In this document: positions 25,342 through 33,179 of the stretch, piece after piece
Layout: every line of letters begins with the position of its first letter
How positions within the stretch are numbered: the first letter of the stretch is position 1
Source of the DNA: Actinomycetota bacterium
Lineage (GTDB): Bacteria > Actinomycetota > Acidimicrobiia > Acidimicrobiales > AC-35
DNA: 38,541 nucleotides
NCBI GenBank assembly: GCA_005884125.1
Contig: VAXP01000138.1
Location: 33,039-71,579 of the forward strand
Direction of reading: 5' to 3'
The notes under the pieces: model-generated
Databases searched by the model: none
What the model saw: only the letters and a program-made list of their open reading frames with translations
What the model was told of the DNA's origin: nothing
Made by a program: the position numbers and the translations under genes

Positions 25342-26406
25342 TCACGCCTCGGCCGCGGCCGCCGCCTGGGAGACCGACACCAGGTTCTCGAGGACTCGCC
25401 TGGCGTCGCCCCCGTCGATGACGTGAGCCGCCCTGTGCACGCCCTCCTTCAGGTCGCGGGTGTATCCCGCGACCACCAGGCCGGCGGCCGCGTTGAGCAG
25501 CACGATGTCGCGGTGGGGTCCCAGCTCGCCGTCGAGCACCCGGCGGGCCAGCTTGGCGTTGGTCTCAGGGTCCGCACCCCGCAGCTGGTCGAGCCCGGCG
25601 CTGTTCAGGCCCAGCTCGGCCGGGTCGACCTCGTAGGTGCGCTTGTGGGCGAAGGCGCCCCCCGTCATGTCCCACACCGTCGAGGTCGTGGTGGTGGTGA
25701 GCTCGTCCATGCCGTCGTGCCCGTGCACGACCATGGCCCGGACCACGCCGTTGCCCTCCAGCACGGCCAGCATCGTCTCGGCCATGGCCGGATCGCTCAC
25801 CCCCACCACCTGGCGGCGGGGCCGGGCCGGGTTGGCCAGCGGTCCCAGGAAGTTGAACACGGTGGGGACGCCCAGGTCCCGCCTGGTGGGGACGGCGTGA
25901 CGGGAGGCGGCGTGGTAGCGGGGAGCGAAGCAGAACCCCATGCCCGCCTCGGCCACGCACCGGGCCACGCCCGCAGGCCCGAGGTCGATGGCCACCCCGA
26001 GCGCCTCCAGCAGGTCGGCCGAGCCGGTGGCCGAGGACGCGGCCCGGTTGCCGTGCTTGCACACCCTGGCGCCGGCGCCGGCCACGACCAGAGCGGCGAT
26101 GGTCGACACGTTGATGGAGTGGCTGTGGTCGCCTCCCGTCCCGCACGTGTCGACCAGGTCCTGGTCCCCGCCCGCCTCCACCGGCTCGGCGTGTTCGAGC
26201 ATGGCCCGCACCAGGCCGGACATCTCCTCCACCGTCTCGCCCTTGATGCGCAGGCCCACGGCGAAGGCCGCGATCTGGGCCGAGGTGGCGTTGCCGGCCA
26301 GGATGTCCCCCAGGGCGACGGCCGCGCCCTCGGCGCCCAGCGACTCGCGCCGCATCAGGCGGCCGATGACGCCGGGCCATCCCCCCAGGCCGTCCAGGGC
26401 CGTCAC
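25342..26406 (-). CDS. trpD: Anthranilate phosphoribosyltransferase
   Basis: DLVDTCGTGGDHSHSINVSTIAALVVAGAGARVCKHGNRAASSATGSADLLEALG, FNFLGPLANPARP. Confidence 0.95.
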   Translation of the reverse strand: MTALDGLGGWPGVIGRLMRRESLGAEGAAVALGDILAGNATSAQIAAFAVGLRIKGETVEEMSGLVRAMLEHAEPVEAGGDQDLVDTCGTGGDHSHSINVSTIAALVVAGAGARVCKHGNRAASSATGSADLLEALGVAIDLGPAGVARCVAEAGMGFCFAPRYHAASRHAVPTRRDLGVPTVFNFLGPLANPARPRRQVVGVSDPAMAETMLAVLEGNGVVRAMVVHGHDGMDELTTTTTSTVWDMTGGAFAHKRTYEVDPAELGLNSAGLDQLRGADPETNAKLARRVLDGELGPHRDIVLLNAAAGLVVAGYTRDLKEGVHRAAHVIDGGDARRVLENLVSVSQAAAAAEA

Positions 26407-26407
26407 C

Positions 26408-27586
26408 TCAGTCCCACCACAGGTCCCGGTCGAGCACGCCGCGGGCGATGAGGCCGAGCTGGACCTGAGACGTGCCCTCGACGATGGTCAGCTGGCGGGC
26501 GTCCCTGTACCAGAGCTCGGTGGGATGGTCCTTCATGTACCCGGCCGCGCCCAGCAGCTGCAGGGCGAGGCCCGAGGCCCGCACGGCCAGCTCCGTGGCG
26601 TAGTACTTGGCCATCGACAGGTAGGGGACCCACTCCTTGGTGAAGCGGCCCACGTCGGCCATGGAGGCGGCGCGGTAGGTCAGGAGACGGGCCGCCTCGA
26701 TCTCGGTGGCCAGTTTGGCGATCTCCCACTGCAGGCCCTGGAAGTCGGCCATCTTGTGCCCGAACCCGTCCCGCTCCTGGAGGTACTCGGTGGCGTACAT
26801 GAGGGCACCCTCGGCCAGCCCGATGCCCCGGGCGGCCACGATGGGGCGCATGGAGTTGAGCCCGAGCATGGCCAGGCGAAAGCCCCCGACCTGTCCGATG
26901 ACGTTCTCGGGTGGAACCCGCACGCCGTCGAGGAGCAGCTCTCCCGTGTCGACGCCTCTCACGCCCATCTTGCGGTCCAGGGTCCCGACCCCGACGCCGT
27001 CCCAGCTGCGCTCGACGATGAAGGCCGTCACCGAGTCGTGGCGACGCGAGGCGACCTCTTCGGCCGTCTTGGCGAAGACCGTGTACCAGTCGGCCTGGGC
27101 CACGCCCGACATCCAGCACTTGGTCCCCTGCAGCACCCAACCGCCCTGGCGTGCGGGGTCGGGGGTGGCCCTGGTGCGCATGCCCATGACGTCGCTGCCG
27201 GCCTGGGGCTCGGACAGCCCGAAGGCGGCCCGCCGGCTGCCGTCGGCGATCCCCGGGAGGTAGCGCCGCTTCTGTTCGTCCGACCCCGCGATCAGCACCG
27301 GACCGGTGGGGAGGCGGGTCAGCAGCAGCATGAGGGCGGCGGTGTTGGAGTACTTGGCCACCTCCTCGATGGCCACGGTCAGGCCCAGGATCCCCGCCCC
27401 CGAGCCCCCGAGCTCCACCGGCAGGCAGAGGCCGAGGAGGCCCGCATCGCGAAAGACCTCGAACAGGTCCTGGGGATATTCACCGGTGTCGTCGATCTCC
27501 CGGGCCCGGGGGCGGACCTTGTCCTGGGCCAGGCGGCGCACGGCGGCCTGGAGGTCGGCCAGCTCCTCGGAGAGCTCGAAGGGCAT
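26408..27586 (-). CDS. Acyl-CoA dehydrogenase
   Basis: FGLSEPQAGSDVMGMRTRA, WVLQGTKCWMSGVAQADWYTVFAKT, IVEGTSQVQLGLIARGVL; ATG at 27586. Confidence 0.92.
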   Translation of the reverse strand: MPFELSEELADLQAAVRRLAQDKVRPRAREIDDTGEYPQDLFEVFRDAGLLGLCLPVELGGSGAGILGLTVAIEEVAKYSNTAALMLLLTRLPTGPVLIAGSDEQKRRYLPGIADGSRRAAFGLSEPQAGSDVMGMRTRATPDPARQGGWVLQGTKCWMSGVAQADWYTVFAKTAEEVASRRHDSVTAFIVERSWDGVGVGTLDRKMGVRGVDTGELLLDGVRVPPENVIGQVGGFRLAMLGLNSMRPIVAARGIGLAEGALMYATEYLQERDGFGHKMADFQGLQWEIAKLATEIEAARLLTYRAASMADVGRFTKEWVPYLSMAKYYATELAVRASGLALQLLGAAGYMKDHPTELWYRDARQLTIVEGTSQVQLGLIARGVLDRDLWWD

Positions 27587-27665
27587 CGCCGGCAGGGTAC
27601 ATGTGGCCTCAGCCGCCTCTCTCGGGGCGGCGGAGGGCGACCGCATGACCGGTTGGTAACTTGGG

Positions 27666-27908
27666 CTAGGCCGTCTTGCGGCGCTGGCGGATCATCCGCC
27701 GCCGCTCCCGCTCGGTGGCGCCGCCCCACACCCCGTCCCGCTCCCGATTGGCCAGGGCGTATTCCAGGCAAGCCTCCCGAACCGGGCACTGGGCGCAGAT
27801 GGCCTTGGCCACCTCGGTCTCCTCGTCGGAGACCGGATAGAAGACGTCGGGGTCCACCCCCCGGCACGCTGCGCGGTTGCGCCACGTCAGGCTCATCTGT
27901 TGGGCCAC
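27666..27908 (-). CDS. WhiB-family iron-sulfur transcription factor
   Basis: NRAACRGVDPDVFYPVSDEETEVAKAICAQCPVREACLEYALANRERDGVWGGATERERRRMIRQRRK: four Cys plus GVWGG and basic C-terminus. Confidence 0.95.
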   Translation of the reverse strand: MAQQMSLTWRNRAACRGVDPDVFYPVSDEETEVAKAICAQCPVREACLEYALANRERDGVWGGATERERRRMIRQRRKTA

Positions 27909-28023
27909 GTTCGAAAGCTCCTACCCGCTTGCCCAAGGGGCTATGCGGCGACCCCGGCATTGAAGGCCGCCGGCCTCTCGGAATCCTTGTCAACACCTCC
28001 GGCGTCGGGGACTATTCCGAGCC

Positions 28024-29772
28024 ATGACGCTGGATCCCACCGCCTTCGACCGGGAGGCGGCCCTGGGCCGGCTGGCCGCTGAGCCCTTCGACGTGCTCGT
28101 CGTGGGCGGGGGCGTGACGGGCGCCGGGGTGGCCCTGGACGCCGCGGCCCGGGGCCTGAGCACGGCGCTGGTGGAGCGCGGGGACCTGGCCTCGGGGACC
28201 TCGTCCAAGTCCTCCAAGCTGATCCACGGCGGGCTGCGCTACCTGCAGCAGAGGGAATACCTGCTCGTCTACGAGAACCTGGCCGAGCGCCAGCTCCTCC
28301 TCCACAACGCCCCTCACCTCGTCTCTCCCCTGCCCTTCCTCATCCCCCTCTTCGGCAGGGACGGGGTGGTCAACAAGGCCGTCGCCCGCGCCTACTCCGT
28401 GGCCCTGTGGCTCTACGACCTGACCGGTGGTCTTCGCATCGGCAAGCGTCATCGGCGCATCGGGGTGGACGAGACCCTGGCCCACATGCCCACCCTGCGC
28501 CCCGACCGGCTGGTGGCGGGGTTCGTGTACTACGACGCCGAAGCCGACGACGCCCGCCTGACCCTGACCCTGGCCCGCACCGCGGCGCTCGACTTCGGCG
28601 CCGCCGTGGCCACCTACGCCCCCGTGACCGGGTTCCACCAGGACGGCTCCGGCCGTGTGGACGGCGCCGTGGTGAGCCCCCTGCGCCGGCCGGGCACGGG
28701 TGGCGCCACCTCCGGGGCCATCGAGGTCCGGGCCTCGGTGGTGGTCAACGCCGCCGGGGTGTGGGCCGACCAGGTCCGGGGGCTCGAGGAGGGGGCGGGC
28801 CCCGGCCGCATCCGCCCGGCCAAGGGCATACACGTCGCCGTGAGGCGGGACCGGCTCCCCTGCGATCTCGCCGTGGTGCTCCCCGTGCCCAAGGACCGCC
28901 GCTCCATCTTCGTCATCCCGTGGGGGCCGCGGGTCTACGTGGGCACCACCGACACCGACTACGACGGCTCTCTGGACGAGCCCCGGTGCACTCCCGCCGA
29001 CGTCGCCTACCTCCTGGGCGCGCTCAACACCTTCGTGAGCGAGCCCGTCTCGGAGGCCGACGTGGTGGGCGCGTGGGCAGGCCTGCGTCCCCTCATCAAG
29101 GACGCCACCAGCGAGCGCACGGCCGACCTGTCCCGCCGCCACCAGGTGTCGGTCTCCGACGGCGGGCTGGTGAGCGTCACCGGCGGCAAGCTGACCACCT
29201 ACCGCAAGATGGCTTCGGACACCGTCGACGAGGTCGTCCGCCGCCTCGGGCGGGGCCGCCGCCGCAGCCCCACCCGCCACCTCAGGCTCGTGGGCGCCGA
29301 GGGCACGGCCGCCCTGGGGGAGCCGGGGGCGGCCGAGCGGCTGGGTGCGGACCCCGAGGCGCTGAACCATCTGGTCCGGCGCTACGGGGGCGAGGCCCGG
29401 GCCCTGCTGGCCATGGTGGAGCGCGATCCGACCCTGGGCCTGCCCCTGGTCCCGGGCCTGCCCTACCTGGCCGCCGAGGCCGTCTACGGCGCTCGCTACG
29501 AGATGGCCCGCACCCTGGAGGACGTGCTCAGCCGGCGCACCCGGGCCCTGCTGCTCGACAGGGACGCCGCGGCCGAGGCCGCGCCGGCGGCGGCCCGGTT
29601 GCTGGCGGCCGAGCTGGGCTGGGACGAGGCCGACGTCGAGGCCCAGGTGGCCGCCTTCCGGGCCCTGGTGGACGCCGAGCGCGACGCCGCCGGCCTCTCC
29701 ACCTCGACGCCGATGATGTCGGTTTCCCCGGCCACGCCAGCCGGGCCGGCCGGGCCGGCCGCGCCCGCCTAG
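28024..29772 (+). CDS. glpD: FAD-dependent glycerol-3-phosphate dehydrogenase
   Basis: FDVLVVGGGVTGAGVALDAAARGLSTALVERGDLASGTSSKSSKLIHGGLRYL, VVNAAGVWADQV, PWGPRVYVGTTDTDYDG, AGLRPLIKD, VTGGKLTTYRKMA. Confidence 0.94.
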   Translation: MTLDPTAFDREAALGRLAAEPFDVLVVGGGVTGAGVALDAAARGLSTALVERGDLASGTSSKSSKLIHGGLRYLQQREYLLVYENLAERQLLLHNAPHLVSPLPFLIPLFGRDGVVNKAVARAYSVALWLYDLTGGLRIGKRHRRIGVDETLAHMPTLRPDRLVAGFVYYDAEADDARLTLTLARTAALDFGAAVATYAPVTGFHQDGSGRVDGAVVSPLRRPGTGGATSGAIEVRASVVVNAAGVWADQVRGLEEGAGPGRIRPAKGIHVAVRRDRLPCDLAVVLPVPKDRRSIFVIPWGPRVYVGTTDTDYDGSLDEPRCTPADVAYLLGALNTFVSEPVSEADVVGAWAGLRPLIKDATSERTADLSRRHQVSVSDGGLVSVTGGKLTTYRKMASDTVDEVVRRLGRGRRRSPTRHLRLVGAEGTAALGEPGAAERLGADPEALNHLVRRYGGEARALLAMVERDPTLGLPLVPGLPYLAAEAVYGARYEMARTLEDVLSRRTRALLLDRDAAAEAAPAAARLLAAELGWDEADVEAQVAAFRALVDAERDAAGLSTSTPMMSVSPATPAGPAGPAAPA

Positions 29773-29785
29773 GAACGAGCGCCCC

Positions 29786-31303
29786 ATGGGGTCCCGGGGC
29801 GGGAGAAGGCCCACGCCCGCCGTCTCCTTCGACGCCCCTCTGCCGTCGATTCGCCGTCGATTCGACGGGAGATGGGTCGCAGTCGACGAGGGCCTGCTCG
29901 GGCGCCTGCGGGAGGCGTGCTCCGAGGTAGCGGTGGACGACGACGCCTGTGTGGAGGCGGGACGGGACTGGTGGCCGCTGGCCATCCACTGGGCCCTGGC
30001 CGGCGAGGTGCCCTCCCGGGCCGCGGTCGTGGCCCGGCCCCGGAACCCGGCCGAGGTGTGCGCCGTCCTCCGGCTCTGCGACGAGGCCCGGGTGCCGGTC
30101 ACCCCGGTGGCCGGGCGCAGCGGGGTGTGCGGCGCCAGCATCCCCGCCTTCGGGGGCGTGGCCCTCGACCTGTGCGGGATGGCCGGGCTCCTCCACGTCG
30201 ACAACACCTCGCTCGTGGCCGACGTGGCCCCCGGCACCTTCGGTGACCTCCTGGAGGCCGAGCTCCGAAGCGGTCACGGCCTCACCCTGGGCCACTGGCC
30301 CCAGTCCATAGCGCTGTCGACGGTGGGCGGCTGGCTGGCGTGCCGGTCCGCCGGGCAGTACTCCACCCGCTACGGGAAGATCGAGGACATGGTGGTGGGT
30401 CTGGAGGTGGCGCTGGCCGACGGCAGGCTGGTGCGCACGGGCGGGACGGGGCCGCGGGCCGCGTCCGGTCCCGACCTGACCCAGCTGTTCGTCGGGTCGG
30501 AGGGCACCCTTGGCGTGGTGACCAGGGCCCGCCTGCGCGTCCACCCCGTGCCCCTGTTCGAGGCCCGCGCCGCCTACGGGTTCGGCGACTTCGGCGCCGG
30601 CCTGGACGCCTGCCGGCGGGTCCTGCGCCGGGGAGCCACGCCCGCCGTGCTCCGCCTCTACGACGCCACCGAGTCGGCTCGCGCCTTCGGCACCGAGGGT
30701 CGCCACGTCCTGGTGGTGCTGGACGAGGGCGACCGCGGGCTGGTCGAGGTGGGCATGGCCGTGGTGGACGAGGAGTGCGGGGAGGCGGGCGTCCTGGACG
30801 AGGCCCTGGTCGCCACCTGGCTCGAGCACCGCAACGACGTCTCCGCCCTGGAGGCCGTCTCCCGGCGGGGCATCGTCGTGGACACGGCCGAGGTGGCCGC
30901 CCGCTGGGCCGTGCTCGAGACCATGTACACCGAGACGCTGGCCGCCCTGGCCGCCGTCGACGGCACCCTGGTCGCCTCCGCCCACGAGTCCCACGCCTAC
31001 ACCGACGGCGCCTGCCTCTACTTCACCTTCGCCGGTAGGGGCCCGGAGGGCTCGGCCCCGTCCTGGAAGGACGACTACTACCGGCGGGCCTGGGACGCCA
31101 TCACCGAGGTCACCCTGGCCCACGGCGGAGCCATCAGCCACCACCACGGCATCGGGCTCAACCGGGCCCGGTTCATGGGCCGGGCCCTGGGGCCGGCCCA
31201 TGGCGTGCTGGCATCGGTCAAAGCCGCCCTCGACCCCAACGGCATCCTCAACCCGGGAAAGCTGGGCCTGGCCTCCCCCTTCGGCCCCGCCCCCTGGCCG
31301 TGA
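29786..31303 (+). CDS. FAD-linked oxidase, alkyl-dihydroxyacetonephosphate synthase (AGPS)-like
   Basis: RSGVCGASIPAFGGVALDLCGM, RSAGQYSTRYGKIEDMVVGLEVALADG, LFVGSEGTLGVVTRARLRVHPVP, AHESHAYTDGACLYFTFAG, AISHHHGIGLNRARFM. Confidence 0.82.
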   Translation: MGSRGGRRPTPAVSFDAPLPSIRRRFDGRWVAVDEGLLGRLREACSEVAVDDDACVEAGRDWWPLAIHWALAGEVPSRAAVVARPRNPAEVCAVLRLCDEARVPVTPVAGRSGVCGASIPAFGGVALDLCGMAGLLHVDNTSLVADVAPGTFGDLLEAELRSGHGLTLGHWPQSIALSTVGGWLACRSAGQYSTRYGKIEDMVVGLEVALADGRLVRTGGTGPRAASGPDLTQLFVGSEGTLGVVTRARLRVHPVPLFEARAAYGFGDFGAGLDACRRVLRRGATPAVLRLYDATESARAFGTEGRHVLVVLDEGDRGLVEVGMAVVDEECGEAGVLDEALVATWLEHRNDVSALEAVSRRGIVVDTAEVAARWAVLETMYTETLAALAAVDGTLVASAHESHAYTDGACLYFTFAGRGPEGSAPSWKDDYYRRAWDAITEVTLAHGGAISHHHGIGLNRARFMGRALGPAHGVLASVKAALDPNGILNPGKLGLASPFGPAPWP

Positions 31304-31728
31304 CCGCGACCGGCGAGCACGACCGGGTGACAGGCTCCGTCGACGTCCGCGCCGTGGCCGCCGGCGCCCTGACCACGCTCGCCTTCGGCGTGCCCCCCGT
31401 CCTCCTCGTCCAGGCCGTGCAGGGCGGCGCAGCCCGCCACGACGCCGGCCTGCGGGTCATAGCGGCCCTGGTGGCCATCGTGGTCGCCCCGCTGGTGGGC
31501 GGGGTGGTGGCCGCCCGCCACCAACCCCACGCCGCCCTGACCCACGGCGCGTGGGCCGCGTCCGCCGGCTATGCCGGCGACGTCGTGCTGGCCGTGGCCA
31601 GGCGGGCCATCACCGGCGGAGGCGCGCCCCCGCTCCACCTCCTGCCCGCCTTCGTCCTGTTCCTCGTGGTGTTCAGCTCGCTCGGGATGCTGGGCGGCTA
31701 CGCCGTGTTCCGTCGCTCACTGCGATGA
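31300..31728 (+). CDS. Small integral membrane protein
   Basis: GTGA overlap with upstream gene and ATGA overlap with downstream gene; hydrophobic helices (VRAVAAGALTTLAFGVPPVLLVQAV, VIAALVAIVVAPLVGGVVAA, HLLPAFVLFLVVFSSLGMLGGYAVF). Confidence 0.72.
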   Translation: MTATGEHDRVTGSVDVRAVAAGALTTLAFGVPPVLLVQAVQGGAARHDAGLRVIAALVAIVVAPLVGGVVAARHQPHAALTHGAWAASAGYAGDVVLAVARRAITGGGAPPLHLLPAFVLFLVVFSSLGMLGGYAVFRRSLR

Positions 31729-33167
31729 GCGTCCTGGTCGTCGACGCGGGCACCAGCGGGGTCCGAGCCGCAGTGGTGCGGCCGGACGGGGCCGTGGACC
31801 ACGTGCACCACCGCGAGGTGCTCCCGTCCTCCCCCGCGCCGGGATTCGTGGAGTTCGACGCCGCGGTGATGGCCGACGCCGCCCTCGCCGTGGCCCGAGC
31901 CGCCCTGGCCCGGGGCGGTCCGGTGCAGGCCGTGGGCATCGCCAACCAGCGGGCGTCGACCGTCGTCTGGGACCGGGCCACGGGCCGGCCTGTCGGCCCC
32001 GGCATCGGGTGGCAGGACCTGCGTACGGTCGGCACCTGCCTCATGCTCCAGGGACAGGGCCTTCGCTGCACACCAACCGCCTCGGGGCCCAAGCTGGCCG
32101 CCCTGCTCGACATGGCCGACCCCGACCGGAGCTCAGATCTGTGCTTCGGCACCGTCGACACCTGGATCGCCTGGCAGCTTTCGGCCGGAACCCTGCACGT
32201 CACCGACTCGACCAACGCGGCCGTCACCGGCATGCTGCGGCGCGACGCCTCGGGCTGGGACGAGACGGTGCTGGAAGCCCTGCGCGTCCCCGAGGCGGTG
32301 CTGCCCGCCATCGTCGACTCCAGCGGGATGGTGGGCGAGGCGTCGGCCCTGGCCGGTGCGCCCCCCATCGCGGGCATGGTCGGTGACCAGCAGGCGTCCC
32401 TGGTCGGGCAGGGGTGCACCAGGCCGGGACTGGCCAAGATCACCTTCGGGACGGGAGGGATGCTCGACGTGTGCGTGGGTCCTGACCGTCCCGCCTTCGA
32501 CCTGCGGGGCGGGGCCGGGTGCTTCCCCCTGGTCGCCTGGCGCCGCCGGGGCCGGCTCAGCTGGTGCGTCGAGGCGGTCATGCTCTCGGCGGGCACGGCC
32601 GTGGAGTGGCTGAGGGACGACCTCGGGCTCATCGCCTCGGCGGCCGAGTCGGACGCGGTGGCCTCGCAGTGCGAGGACACGGGCGACGTGTGGTTCGTGC
32701 CCGCCCTGCTCGGTCTGGGCACGCCCGTGTGGGACTTCGGGGCCCGGGGCACGCTGGTGGGGCTGACCCGGGGCACGGGCCGGGCCCAGGTCGTGCGGGC
32801 CGTTCTCGAAGGCGTGGCCCATCGGGGCGCCGACCTGGTGGAGGCGGCCGAGGCCGACAGCGGGCTGTCCATCGGCTCGGTCCGCGTCGACGGGGGCATG
32901 AGCGCCAACGAGACCTTCGTGCAGGCCCTGGCCGACGCCGCCGGCCGTCCCGTGGAGCTCTCCCCCGTGCTGGAGGCCACCACGCTGGGCGCCGCCTACC
33001 TGGCCGGCATGGCCGTGGTGCTGTGGCGGGACGAGGACGAGGTGGCCCGAGCCTGGTCCCCCCGGCGCACGGTGGAGCCCGGCAGGGAGCCGGACCGGGA
33101 CCGGTGGCGCCAGGCCCGCAGCCGCGCCGTCCAGGCCGTTCCCGAGCTGTCTTCCCTGGACTTCTGA
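31725..33167 (+). CDS. FGGY-family carbohydrate kinase, glycerol-kinase-like but with altered substrate residues
   Basis: SVLVVDAGTSGVRAAVV, GIANQRASTVVW, GWQDLRTVGTC, GMVGDQQASLVGQG, GTGGMLDVCVG, RVDGGMSANETFVQALAD. ATG 31725 inside the previous stop overlap; listed ORF extends upstream out of context. Confidence 0.85.
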   Translation: MSVLVVDAGTSGVRAAVVRPDGAVDHVHHREVLPSSPAPGFVEFDAAVMADAALAVARAALARGGPVQAVGIANQRASTVVWDRATGRPVGPGIGWQDLRTVGTCLMLQGQGLRCTPTASGPKLAALLDMADPDRSSDLCFGTVDTWIAWQLSAGTLHVTDSTNAAVTGMLRRDASGWDETVLEALRVPEAVLPAIVDSSGMVGEASALAGAPPIAGMVGDQQASLVGQGCTRPGLAKITFGTGGMLDVCVGPDRPAFDLRGGAGCFPLVAWRRRGRLSWCVEAVMLSAGTAVEWLRDDLGLIASAAESDAVASQCEDTGDVWFVPALLGLGTPVWDFGARGTLVGLTRGTGRAQVVRAVLEGVAHRGADLVEAAEADSGLSIGSVRVDGGMSANETFVQALADAAGRPVELSPVLEATTLGAAYLAGMAVVLWRDEDEVARAWSPRRTVEPGREPDRDRWRQARSRAVQAVPELSSLDF

Positions 33168-33179
33168 ATCAGATCTGAC

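Noticed and set aside
28012-30237. 741-aa minus-strand ORF
   Set aside because: Antisense to glpD and the AGPS-like gene; low-complexity translation, typical high-GC shadow ORF.
33169-33178. TCAGATCTGA palindrome between the convergent FGGY kinase and cheR-like genes
   Set aside because: Only 10 bp, no T-tract; insufficient for a terminator or operator call.
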